From contig NZ_AYKF01000063.1 of NCBI RefSeq assembly GCF_003732545.1, positions 1 to 63,717 on the forward strand: a stretch of DNA of 63,717 nucleotides, given 5' to 3'. This stretch comes from Salinisphaera orenii subsp. halophila YIM 95161 (lineage in GTDB: Bacteria > Pseudomonadota > Gammaproteobacteria > Nevskiales > Salinisphaeraceae). The notes beneath the pieces are model-generated. The model was not told the DNA's origin. It searched no databases and worked only from the letters and a program-made list of their open reading frames with translations. Within the stretch, counting starts at the first letter, position 1; each line of letters begins with the position of its first letter. A program made the translations under genes and the position numbers. Shown here in pieces: positions 53,343 through 61,323 of this stretch.

Positions 53343-54710
53343 CTAGGCCGAGTCCGACGCCATGTGATGTTTTCGCATCAGATCGTAGATGGCCGGACGC
53401 GACACGCCGAGCAGGCGTGCCGCCTGCGAGATGTTGCCGTCGGCGGCCTTGAGACTCTTTTCGAGTGCGCCGCGTTCCGCGTCGTCGCGAACTTTTCGCA
53501 GGTTGAGTTCGAGCTGTTCCCCGCCGTCTTCGACGGCGACCAGACCGAGATCCTCGGGCGTAAGCAGTTTGCCATCCGCCATGATCACCGCCCGGTTGAC
53601 ACGGTGCTCCAGTTCGCGGACGTTGCCGGGCCAGTCGTGGGCCTCGATCGCGGCCAGCGTCTCGGGCGCGAGCCCCCGAAGGCCACTCTGATGCTCGGTC
53701 ACCGCGCGCTCGAAAAAGACCTTGGCCATGGCGGTGGCGTCCCCCGGACGCTCGCGCAGCGAGGGGATGAGAATCGTGATTTCGGCGATTCGGTAATAGA
53801 GATCCTCACGGAAATCGCCGGCATCGATCAGCTCCCGCAGATTCCGATGGGTGGCGCATATCACGCGTACGTCGACCGGAATCTCCTGGCGTCCGCCGAC
53901 GCGCTCGATCACCCGTTCCTGGAGGAAACGCAGAAGCTTGGCCTGGAGCTGGCCGGGCATGTCGCCGATCTCGTCGAGGAAGAGCGTGCCGCCTTCGGCG
54001 AGTTCGATCTTGCCCGGCGTCTGGCGATTGGCGCCGGTGAAGGCGCCCTTCTCGTAGCCGAACAGCTCGCTTTCGAGCAGCTGCTCGGGGATCGCGGCGC
54101 AGTTGATCGCCACGAAGCGCGCCTCGGCGCGACTGCTCAGACCGTGGAGCGCGCGCGCCATGACCTCCTTGCCGGAACCGGTGTCGCCCAGCAGCAGCGT
54201 GGTCGCGTTCGTGGGGGCGACCTTCTCGATCTGGCGGACCACGCGAAGCATCGGTTCGCTGGTCGCGATGACCCCCTCGAGGGGGCGCGCGATGTCCTGT
54301 CGCAGGGCGCGGTTCTGCGCCTCGAGACGCCAGATGTGAAACGCGCGATCGATGATCAGACCGAGAATCTCGGTGTCGACCGGTTTCTGATAGAAATCGT
54401 AGGCGCCCATGCCGATGGCGCGGAGGGCATTGTCTTCGTCGCCGTTCCCGGTGACCACGATGACTTTCGTGCCCGGCGCCAGCCGCTGGATCTCGGCCAG
54501 CGCGTTCATGCCCTCGCCGACGCCGTCGGCCTCCGGCGGCAGGCCGAGATCGAGCAGCACCACCTGCGGTTCGTTGCGGCGCAGGTGCGTTATGGCGCCC
54601 TCCCTGTCCTCGGCGAAAAGCAGCTCGTAGCGGTCGAACGACCAGCGGAGCTGACGTGCCAGCCCCGGATCGTCCTCCACGACGAGCAGACGCTCGGTTT
54701 GAGTCTTCAT
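53343..54710 (-). CDS. prsR: sigma-54-dependent response regulator PrsR
   Basis: The 455-residue NtrC-type protein has a receiver domain with phospho-acceptor Asp54 (LLDLGLPP) and an AAA+ domain with Walker A GDTGSGKE (175-182) and the sigma-54 contact loop GAFTGA (222-227). The C-terminal Fis-type helix-turn-helix is SQAARLLGVSRPAIYDLM. It is PrsR (TIGR02915), which activates RpoN-dependent PEP-CTERM genes. Two matching -24/-12 promoters are present at 59363 and 59980. Its ATG overlaps the prsK stop. Confidence 0.96.
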   Translation of the reverse strand: MKTQTERLLVVEDDPGLARQLRWSFDRYELLFAEDREGAITHLRRNEPQVVLLDLGLPPEADGVGEGMNALAEIQRLAPGTKVIVVTGNGDEDNALRAIGMGAYDFYQKPVDTEILGLIIDRAFHIWRLEAQNRALRQDIARPLEGVIATSEPMLRVVRQIEKVAPTNATTLLLGDTGSGKEVMARALHGLSSRAEARFVAINCAAIPEQLLESELFGYEKGAFTGANRQTPGKIELAEGGTLFLDEIGDMPGQLQAKLLRFLQERVIERVGGRQEIPVDVRVICATHRNLRELIDAGDFREDLYYRIAEITILIPSLRERPGDATAMAKVFFERAVTEHQSGLRGLAPETLAAIEAHDWPGNVRELEHRVNRAVIMADGKLLTPEDLGLVAVEDGGEQLELNLRKVRDDAERGALEKSLKAADGNISQAARLLGVSRPAIYDLMRKHHMASDSA

Positions 54711-56830
54711 GGCTGCTGCGCTCCCCCCGTATCCCCGTTCAACTCGCCGTTTGGTCCATGCTCCGATTCGGCCACCGGTAGACGCAGTGTAAACACCGTG
54801 CCGACGCCCGGCGTACTGTCGACGGCGACATCGCCGCCGGCCCCCCGCGCGAAATCCCGGGCCTGATACGCGCCGATCCCCATGCCCCGCGCCGACTTCG
54901 TGCTGAAGAACGGTTTGAACAGAGAATCACGAATGAACGCGGGCGTCATTCCCTCGCCGTTGTCGCTGACAGCGATCGCCACCGTTCCGACCTCGACGGT
55001 CGCGCGCACCCCCACCCAGCCGTCACGCCCCGTCGCATCCTGCGCGTTCTTTATGACGTGCCGCAGCACCATGGCAAAGCGTTCGCGATCGGCGATCACG
55101 ATCGCTTCGCAGCCGTCGTCCTGGCGCTCGGGCACGGGCGACGTCCCGGCGAGGTTGTCCAGGACCTCCGCCACCAGCGCGTCGATGGCCACGCGTCCGC
55201 CCTGGCGCGGTCCGGCGGAGACGCGCTCGAGCTGGCGCAGAACCTCCTGCATCCGCGCAACGGAATTGTCGACCGTGAGAATCATGTCGTCGACGAATGC
55301 GGGATTGTGCTTGTGGCGTTCGGCGTTCTGGAGAATCAGGGACTGCTGGCCCGCGATGTTCTTCAGATCGTGCATGAGAAACGCCGTGAGCTGATTGAAC
55401 GCCTCGAACTGACGGGCCTGGGTCAATGCCTGATTGCTCTCCTGCTGATCCAGGAACACGCCGACCTGGCGTCCGAGCGTCTTGAGCAGATCCAGCTCCT
55501 CCCAGCCCAGACGATACTGCGCGCGGGGCTCGGCCAGCACCATGAATCCGAGCAGGCGCTCTTCGGCGAACAACGGCAGCAGCAGCCGTGCCCGCGGCAG
55601 CTCTCGGAACGGCCGCGTCAGAGCCAGCGCCGACGCGGCTGCGGAGACGTCGCCCGACTCCCGGAAATCGACGATCCAGCCACTTTCATGCAAAAAGGTC
55701 GCGAGTTCCGAATCCACCGGCAGTTCGATCTCCGTCGCCTTGAGCAGGTTCCACTCGGCGACGACCACGAAACGGTCATCGCGATCGAGCCATAGCGCCC
55801 CCGCCGGACTATCGAGGAGCTGGGCCACCGCGCGGATCGCGCGCCCGTAAGGGTCCACGCCCGCCTCCTGGTGGCTCAGGCGTCGCGTGAGTGCCAGCCA
55901 TTCCTCGCGATAATCGTACTTGTAGCTGAACAGATGCTTGTTGATGAACACGCGCAGGTGTGCGCGGATCTGGGCGGAGGCGAGCAGTACGAACAGGCCG
56001 ATCGTGGTGGCCGCGAGAAAGAAGACCGCGGCCACCGAACCCCAGCTGCCGCCGAATCGACGGATGTAATAGCTGCCGAGTGCGACGATCACGAGATAGA
56101 CCCCGACCGCGAGCACCGTGCCCGAGCGAAAGACCGCCTGGTGCGACATGCCCACGCGAGCCGACCAGCTCGCATGGCGCATCGCCGCGATCGCGATCAT
56201 GGGCGCGGCGAGCGCGTTGACCGCACCGCGCGCGTCCCAGACGTTGATATCGATATGCGCGTAGACTAGCGCGAACGAATACATCAGAAAGTCGTAGACG
56301 AACAAGGTCATCAGCGCCAGACACAGATACTTGATGGCCCAGCGCCGATCCGTGCCGCCGACGCGCCAGGTCTGCTCCACGAGCACCAGCGCCCAGAAAC
56401 TCGTGAGCGTGGCACCGACTGCGAAGAGGAAGCTGTGGCCGGACATCGGCGAGCCCACGACACTCGTCGAGGCAAGGCGCCAGGCGAGGTAGACCAGCAG
56501 AAGCAGGGGTAACCCGAGCGCGACACCGATCAGCAGCGGCCGCGTCGCCCGCCCCGGAAAGCTCGGCAGCAGCGAGGAGGCCAGCACCAGCCACATGCCG
56601 TTGCGGGTCGTCTCCGCCAGATCGAGCACCGGCCCGCCGGCACCGATGAGCGGCGCCGCGGCGAGCAGGCCGAGCCACAGTGTGTTGACGCCGCAGGCCG
56701 CCGCCAGCGGCCGCACGGCCGAATGATGCGGCTCGATAAGCACCAGAAACAGCGTGAGCAGGGCGAAGGCAACGGCCCCGATACCGTTGGATACCACCCA
56801 CAGCTCGATCGAGGTCAGCTCGGGAAACAC
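54707..56830 (-). CDS. prsK: PEP-CTERM system histidine kinase PrsK
   Basis: The 707-residue protein has an N-terminal half of about eight membrane helices and a GAF-like domain (about 330-480). The histidine phosphorylation site is FLMHDLKNIAGQQ near residue 490. The ATPase end carries HVIKNAQDA (N box), DNGEGM and GMGIGAYQARDF (G boxes). It matches PrsK (TIGR02916) and forms a two-component pair with PrsR, with overlapping genes. The signal it senses is unknown. It lies 36 bases after the priming transferase gene. Confidence 0.96.
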   Translation of the reverse strand: MFPELTSIELWVVSNGIGAVAFALLTLFLVLIEPHHSAVRPLAAACGVNTLWLGLLAAAPLIGAGGPVLDLAETTRNGMWLVLASSLLPSFPGRATRPLLIGVALGLPLLLLVYLAWRLASTSVVGSPMSGHSFLFAVGATLTSFWALVLVEQTWRVGGTDRRWAIKYLCLALMTLFVYDFLMYSFALVYAHIDINVWDARGAVNALAAPMIAIAAMRHASWSARVGMSHQAVFRSGTVLAVGVYLVIVALGSYYIRRFGGSWGSVAAVFFLAATTIGLFVLLASAQIRAHLRVFINKHLFSYKYDYREEWLALTRRLSHQEAGVDPYGRAIRAVAQLLDSPAGALWLDRDDRFVVVAEWNLLKATEIELPVDSELATFLHESGWIVDFRESGDVSAAASALALTRPFRELPRARLLLPLFAEERLLGFMVLAEPRAQYRLGWEELDLLKTLGRQVGVFLDQQESNQALTQARQFEAFNQLTAFLMHDLKNIAGQQSLILQNAERHKHNPAFVDDMILTVDNSVARMQEVLRQLERVSAGPRQGGRVAIDALVAEVLDNLAGTSPVPERQDDGCEAIVIADRERFAMVLRHVIKNAQDATGRDGWVGVRATVEVGTVAIAVSDNGEGMTPAFIRDSLFKPFFSTKSARGMGIGAYQARDFARGAGGDVAVDSTPGVGTVFTLRLPVAESEHGPNGELNGDTGGAQQP

Positions 56831-56866
56831 GGATGTAGGCAGCGCGATCGGGGCCGCCGGCGGACG

Positions 56867-58273
56867 CTAGCGTCCGCCCTTGCGGAAAAGCACGACTTCG
56901 ACCGTGTTCATCAGGATGAGCAGGTCGAGGAAGAAGCTGCGATTCTTGACGTAGTAGAGATCGTGCTGGAGCTTGCCGTTGGCATCCTCTTCCGAGGCGC
57001 CGTAGGGATAACCGAGCTGCGCCCACCCGGTAATGCCCGGTTTGACGCATTCGCGCACTCGATAGTAAGGCAGCGTATCGGCCAGCTGATCGACGAACTC
57101 GGGGCGCTCCGGCCGCGGGCCCACCAGGCTCATGTCGCCCTTGAAGACGTTCCACAGCTGCGGCAGTTCGTCGAGCCGATATTTGCGAATGTAGAAGCCG
57201 ACGCGCGTCACCCGCGGGTCGTCGACGCTGGCCCATTGGGCCACGCCGGGCGTCTCGGCATCGGTGCGCATGCTCCGGAATTTGTATATCCAGTAGATCC
57301 CGCCGTTCAGGCCGACGCGTCGTTGCCGAAACAACACGGGCTGGCGCAGCCCGTCCTCGACGAGAATCGCGATTGCGGTAGCGAGCATGATCGGCCAGAC
57401 GATCGCGAGCAGCACCGAGGCGACGGCCAGATCGAGCAGACGCTTGACCGCATCCTGCGCGAAACTGCGCCGGAAACCGTGCGAGAAGATGATCCAGCTC
57501 GGCTGCAGCAGCTCGGTCTTCACCTTGCCGGTCTGGCGCTCGTAAAACGTCAGCGTGTCGACAATATTGACGCCGGCGATACGGCAGTCGATGAGATCGT
57601 CCGACGGAAACTGGTGCCGACGATCGTCCATGGTCACCACGATCTCGTCGATGCGGTGACGCCGCGCGTACTCGGCAAGCGAACAGTCAGCATGCAGGAC
57701 CAGCTGCGAATCCACCTGCGGCGTCTCCCCCGGTGCGAGGATACAGCCCACGAGATTGAACAATGAATGATCGCTGCGACGGCGCATATAGGCCAGCGTC
57801 TCGGCAGCATTGTGTCCGGCGCCGTAGAACAGCACGCGCCACGGCGCGGAGCGCTGGTCGATCAACGCATAAAAGCCCAGCTGAACGATGCTCAAACCAA
57901 TCAGCGACAGCACGAGCGCCATCAACAGGATGCCCCGCCCGAGAAACAGACCCGGGAGGACGTAGAACGCGAATGCGGCGACCAGCGAGGCCATGACCAT
58001 GGCCGCCACGACCCGCACCAGAACCGGCACATGGCGATTCTGACGCTGCGGACGGTACACGCCCATCGCACTCAGGCAGGCCACCACCACGACCGCGAAG
58101 AACACGGCACGCCACATCAACACCGCGTAGTCGCGCATCATCGCCGCGTCGTCTCCGACGTAGCGGATCTCCGTAGCCGCATACACGGAGGCCGCGGCCA
58201 GCGCGAAATGCACGATACCGAGAATGACGAACTTGATGTGGATGTGGTGATTGAATATACGTAGCGTATTCAT
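56867..58273 (-). CDS. priming glycosyl-1-phosphate transferase (EpsB-type)
   Basis: The 468-residue protein has four N-terminal membrane helices, a Rossmann-like middle part (VLFYGAGHNA near 162) and a C-terminal sugar transferase domain. That domain contains PVLFRQRRVGLNGGIYWIYKFRSM, the KYRLDELPQLWNV motif and MSLVGPRPERPEF. This is the polyisoprenyl-phosphate hexose-1-phosphate transferase family, PEP-CTERM subgroup (TIGR03013 by memory). It starts the repeat unit on undecaprenyl phosphate. The ATG at 58273 (MNTLRIFNHH) is the family-type start. Confidence 0.95.
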   Translation of the reverse strand: MNTLRIFNHHIHIKFVILGIVHFALAAASVYAATEIRYVGDDAAMMRDYAVLMWRAVFFAVVVVACLSAMGVYRPQRQNRHVPVLVRVVAAMVMASLVAAFAFYVLPGLFLGRGILLMALVLSLIGLSIVQLGFYALIDQRSAPWRVLFYGAGHNAAETLAYMRRRSDHSLFNLVGCILAPGETPQVDSQLVLHADCSLAEYARRHRIDEIVVTMDDRRHQFPSDDLIDCRIAGVNIVDTLTFYERQTGKVKTELLQPSWIIFSHGFRRSFAQDAVKRLLDLAVASVLLAIVWPIMLATAIAILVEDGLRQPVLFRQRRVGLNGGIYWIYKFRSMRTDAETPGVAQWASVDDPRVTRVGFYIRKYRLDELPQLWNVFKGDMSLVGPRPERPEFVDQLADTLPYYRVRECVKPGITGWAQLGYPYGASEEDANGKLQHDLYYVKNRSFFLDLLILMNTVEVVLFRKGGR

Positions 58274-58584
58274 TCGGTGCCGCAGCCGGGAATGCATGTC
58301 TTGGCGAGATGCGGCGTGTGGCGCTCCACCCCACGTATCACCACATCGGCTGATCTCGCGCATCCATTAGGGCCACCGGCCAACTCGCCAGGGTCCGCAT
58401 GCTGACAAGCCGGCCGCCCCAGGGCCACGCACGAGTAACAACGCGGGCATTTATACCATCGAATGCATGGCTGTGCGCAGGCTGTAAGAGTTTTCGACAA
58501 AAAAGGGGCGGCATCCGAAGACGCCGCCCCTTTCGACCCTGATGGGTCGACGGCCCTGTGACCGGGCCGCATTCACACGATCGA
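58274..58584 (-). other. 311-base leader and promoter region of the priming gene
   Basis: No gene is supported here. On the minus strand TATAAA (58450-58455) could be a -10 element, giving a leader of about 170 bases. A JUMPstart/ops element (GGCGGTAGCGT type) was looked for and not found. The right end holds the terminator of the PEP-CTERM gene. Confidence 0.4.
58499..58533 (-). terminator. intrinsic terminator of the PEP-CTERM gene
   Basis: On the minus strand AAAGGGGCGGC pairs with GCCGCCCCTTT around a TTCG-type loop, followed by more T. The 11-base stem is strong and lies about 50 bases after the stop. It separates the sigma-54 unit from the export locus. A smaller hairpin (CGACCC with GGGTCG) precedes it. 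Confidence 0.88.
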
Positions 58585-59292
58585 TCAGCCGATCAGATCG
58601 CCATCGGTGCTGCGGCGACGCGCCGCGATACCGCCGACGAGCAGCACCAGGCCGAGACCGAAGATCGCGAGTTCCTGCGGCTCCGGAACGTCGGTGCCCG
58701 TCTGCAGGTCCGCCGCGGTCACGTTACCGGAAAAGCCGTTGTCGCCATTGAAGGCGAGCTCGCCGAAGCTGAACTCGGTCGTGGCGAAGGTGAAATCCGC
58801 CCCGGACTCGATGCCGAAGAAGCTTGCGAGTTCATCATTGACCGTATTCACGCCAATGGCGCTGAACAGGCCGGTGCGATTCGAGGCGCGCGTGAGATTC
58901 GGGGTGCCGGTGAACTCGCCGTCGAGCAACGTGCCACTGGCGATCGAGGAACCGCCGTTGACGACCTCACCCGTCAGCGTGAACGAGCCACCGCTACCGA
59001 ACGCGTAGTTGGTACCGACACTGTCACCCTCGGAAATGTTGTCACCGGTAACGAAATTCAGTGCGCAGTTCACGCAGTTGACTTTCGAACCCGTACCGGT
59101 ATCGGCGGAGACGAAGCTGAAGGAAATGCCCTGGCCTACCAGGCCGCCGCCCTGACCGTCATAGCTGAAGCTGCCGGTTGCGGCGCTGGAATCCTGATCG
59201 AAATTGATCGTGGCCGCAGAAGCGCCGGCACAGGCGAACGTCGAAAGGGCCGCGATCGCGACGCTGCGGCTTATGTATTTACCAAATGTCAT
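58585..59292 (-). CDS. PEP-CTERM protein, likely XrtA substrate
   Basis: The 235-residue protein has a signal peptide (cleavage near GASA, residue 26) and a Gly/Ser/Thr/Asn-rich beta-type body. The C-terminal sorting signal is VPEP (202-205), a membrane helix (about 207-224) and the basic ARRR. XrtA would cut after PEP and release the body to the surface or matrix. A Cys pair (CVNC) lies near residue 73. GGAG 9 bases upstream fixes the ATG at 59292. The gene has its own sigma-54 promoter and terminator. The role of the body is unknown. Confidence 0.92.
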   Translation of the reverse strand: MTFGKYISRSVAIAALSTFACAGASAATINFDQDSSAATGSFSYDGQGGGLVGQGISFSFVSADTGTGSKVNCVNCALNFVTGDNISEGDSVGTNYAFGSGGSFTLTGEVVNGGSSIASGTLLDGEFTGTPNLTRASNRTGLFSAIGVNTVNDELASFFGIESGADFTFATTEFSFGELAFNGDNGFSGNVTAADLQTGTDVPEPQELAIFGLGLVLLVGGIAARRRSTDGDLIG

Positions 59293-59362
59293 CAGAACTG
59301 CTCCTTGGGGATGCTGAGAATGCCGTCGAGGCTCCTCGTGCCATACGGCTGTCGAACAGTGA

Positions 59363-59378
59363 TGCAATTCGGGTGCCA
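59363..59378 (-). promoter_or_regulatory. sigma-54 promoter of the 235-residue PEP-CTERM gene
   Basis: On the minus strand TGGCACC-CGAA-TTGCA fits the -24/-12 consensus (TGGCACG-N4-TTGCA) at all but one position with exact spacing. Transcription would start near 59352, 60 bases before the ATG. This fits control by PrsR with RpoN. Confidence 0.85.
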
Positions 59379-59385
59379 ATCTTCG

Positions 59386-59408
59386 ATAACAGCTCAAAAC
59401 GTTGTTAT
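59386..59408. promoter_or_regulatory. inverted repeat upstream of the sigma-54 promoter
   Basis: ATAACA (59386-59391) and TGTTAT (59403-59408) form a 6-base inverted repeat with an 11-base gap, just upstream of the -24 element. The 9-mer TAACAGCTC within it recurs at 60027-60035 before the other PEP-CTERM promoter, so it may be part of an activator site. Confidence 0.35.
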
Positions 59409-59535
59409 GACTTTGTTTTTTTCCTGTCCGTCCGTCGCGAAAATATCGTCTTCAGCATTGTGTAAGATAAAGCGACATAATCGGTTACCGCGAAAACGGC
59501 GGGCTGAAGCGAGAACCGACGCGACGCCCACACGC

Positions 59536-59569
59536 AAAAAAGCCATGACCGCGAAACGGCCATGGCTTT
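59536..59569 (-). terminator. intrinsic terminator of the small PEP-CTERM gene
   Basis: On the minus strand AAAGCCATG pairs with CATGGCTTT (with two inner pairs) and is followed by TTT, about 57 bases after the stop of the 97-residue gene. Confidence 0.8.
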
Positions 59570-59626
59570 CAGGTCATCGACGCTGGCGCGATTTCTCGAA
59601 CCGCGTCAGCGATCGGCTTGTGCGGG

Positions 59627-59920
59627 TTATCCGCGGTTTCTACTGGCGGCGAACCGCATCAACCCGACCATGCCGAGCCCGATCCCGAACAGCGCCCACG
59701 AGGACGGCTCGGGGATATCGTGCCAAGTCTGGCGAGGGCCGGGAATACCGTTGCCGCCGGAGTGATTGCCCGCATGCGACGCATTTCCATTCCATGTCAG
59801 ATAGGCCGCCCCAGTTGGCGCAGCATTTCCGGAACCCTGTGTCCAGGCCGGGCCGGCGAAGGCCGTCATCGCCGCGATGGCGATACCGCCCGCGAGCATT
59901 TTGATCAAACGATTACGCAT
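59627..59920 (-). CDS. very small PEP-CTERM protein
   Basis: The 97-residue protein has a signal peptide (to about residue 27, ending in PAW-TQG) and a body of only about 40 residues rich in Gly, Asn, His and Trp. A textbook PEP-CTERM signal follows: IPEP at 69-72, a membrane helix and the end RFAASRNRG. After processing only a peptide of about 45 residues would remain. It has its own sigma-54 promoter and terminator. It may be a matrix peptide or a signal; no homolog with a known role is recalled. Confidence 0.88.
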   Translation of the reverse strand: MRNRLIKMLAGGIAIAAMTAFAGPAWTQGSGNAAPTGAAYLTWNGNASHAGNHSGGNGIPGPRQTWHDIPEPSSWALFGIGLGMVGLMRFAASRNRG

Positions 59921-59979
59921 ATCCTACAAAGCCTCCATGCCGTGGTCGCTCGACTCACGAGTCTGCCGACATGAACAGA

Positions 59980-59995
59980 TGCAACACTCGTGCCT
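59980..59995 (-). promoter_or_regulatory. sigma-54 promoter of the small PEP-CTERM gene
   Basis: On the minus strand AGGCACG-AGTG-TTGCA matches the -24/-12 consensus with exact spacing (GG and GC kept). Transcription would start near 59969, about 49 bases before the ATG. The sequence just downstream (TTGCATCTGTTC) is close to that of the other PEP-CTERM promoter (TTGCATCACTGTTC), so the two are probably related by duplication. Confidence 0.85.
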
Positions 59996-60145
59996 GAAAA
60001 TTGAAGTCCATCTACAAGCCTGATTTTAACAGCTCCTCTCCAGGACGCTAGCCCCGGCCACGCATGCGTCACCGCTCGTCTTGCCGTTACCTGTAAGGAA
60101 CGTCGACATCGAAGCCACTAAAGGTTTCCAGTCATGCCCGGACGC

Positions 60146-61246
60146 TCAGCCGATACGCTGCGCCAGACTCGCGACGATACGACCTGCCGCCTGGCCGTCC
60201 CAGAGTTCGGGCGGCGTGCGACGACGGGTCTCATCCCCGAGCACCTGGTCGACGGTCGCAACGAGCTCCGCGGGCTTGAGCAGCCGGTTCGACCCTTCTG
60301 TCAGCGTCACCGGCCGTTCGGTATTCTCCCGAAGCGTGAGACACGGGATGCCGAGATAGGTCGTCTCTTCCTGGATTCCGCCCGAGTCGGTGATCGCGAT
60401 CTGCGCGGAGGTCACCAGATGCATGAAATCGATGTAGCCCTGGGGCTCGATCAGATGCACCGCCGGCGCCGATTCCAGACGCTCCAGAAGACCGCTGCTC
60501 TCCAGGCGTGCGCGCGTACGCGGGTGAACGGCAAAAACAAGCGGCACCCGTTCGCTCGACTCGACCAGCTGGTCGACAAGCAGTGCCAATGTGGCCGGAT
60601 CGTCGACGTTCGAAGGCCGGTGCAGCGTGACGATGGCGTAGCGATCGAGGTCGAGGCCCAGCTTGGCCAGCGTATCCGCTTCGGCAATCCGCGGACGCAC
60701 CAGCTCGAAGGAATCCAGCATGATGTTGCCGACGAAGTCGATCTTCTCCGGCGGAATCCCCTCCGCGAGCAGATTCGCATCGGCGTCACGGGAAGGTGTC
60801 CAGAGCAGATCGACGATGGCGTCGGTCACCAGCCGATTGATCTCTTCCGGCATGCTGCGATCACGGCTTCGAAGCCCGGCTTCCAGATGCGCGACACGAA
60901 TCCCGAGTTTCACCGCAGCCAGCGCGCAGGCCGCCGTCGAATTGACGTCCCCGACGACGATGACCCAATCGGGCCGCTCTTCGAGACACACGTTCTCATA
61001 GGCCATCATCACCCGGCCCGTCTGCTCTGCGTGACTGCCACTGCCCACCTCCAGATGGACGTCCGGTTTCGGCAGACCGAAATCGCGAAAGAAGGAATCC
61101 GACATATTGGCGTCGTAGTGCTGGCCGGTATGCACCAGACGCACTCGACACCAGGACACCTTGGAAAGCGCGTGATAGAGCGGCGCGACCTTCATGAAAT
61201 TCGGACGCGCCGCTGCGATCACATCGACCAGAACCTTTGCACTCAT
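60146..61246 (-). CDS. wecB: UDP-N-acetylglucosamine 2-epimerase, non-hydrolysing
   Basis: The 366-residue GT-B-like protein shows the WecB pattern. AARPNFMKVAPL lies near residue 12, HTGQHYD near 39 and VVGDVNST near 96. HLEAGLRSRDRSMPEEINR follows near 119, then TLHRPSNVD and SGGIQEETTYLGIPCLTLRENTERP near 290. It makes UDP-ManNAc from UDP-GlcNAc, so N-acetylmannosamine or its uronic acid is a likely component of the polymer. No dehydrogenase (wecC) is seen in the window. It lies 77 bases after the lyase-like gene and has its own candidate promoter. Confidence 0.95.
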   Translation of the reverse strand: MSAKVLVDVIAAARPNFMKVAPLYHALSKVSWCRVRLVHTGQHYDANMSDSFFRDFGLPKPDVHLEVGSGSHAEQTGRVMMAYENVCLEERPDWVIVVGDVNSTAACALAAVKLGIRVAHLEAGLRSRDRSMPEEINRLVTDAIVDLLWTPSRDADANLLAEGIPPEKIDFVGNIMLDSFELVRPRIAEADTLAKLGLDLDRYAIVTLHRPSNVDDPATLALLVDQLVESSERVPLVFAVHPRTRARLESSGLLERLESAPAVHLIEPQGYIDFMHLVTSAQIAITDSGGIQEETTYLGIPCLTLRENTERPVTLTEGSNRLLKPAELVATVDQVLGDETRRRTPPELWDGQAAGRIVASLAQRIG

Positions 61247-61276
61247 TCGCTTCTTCAGAGATTTGATTCAGCCGCA

Positions 61277-61304
61277 AGTCTAACGACTTTGCATGAAGTC
61301 ACAA
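61277..61304 (-). promoter_or_regulatory. candidate sigma-70 promoter of wecB
   Basis: On the minus strand TTGTGA and TAGACT stand 16 bases apart, 31 bases before the wecB ATG. Each is two bases from the consensus. Confidence 0.5.
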
Positions 61305-61323
61305 TGGCAACGCGGCTCGACGA

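Larger units (their letters stand above)
59293..59626 (-). other. 334-base regulatory gap between the two PEP-CTERM genes
   Basis: This stretch holds the 5-prime leader, the sigma-54 promoter at 59363-59378, an inverted repeat ATAACA/TGTTAT (59386-59408) and the terminator of the upstream gene (59536-59569). It is AT-richer than the neighbours. No further gene is seen. Confidence 0.6.

Noticed and set aside
58274-58450. JUMPstart/ops (RfaH) element before the priming transferase
   Set aside because: No GGCGGTAGCGT-like sequence was found in the leader.
59337-59343. TGGCACG on the minus strand as another -24 element
   Set aside because: No TTGC stands at the -12 position; GCCT is found instead.
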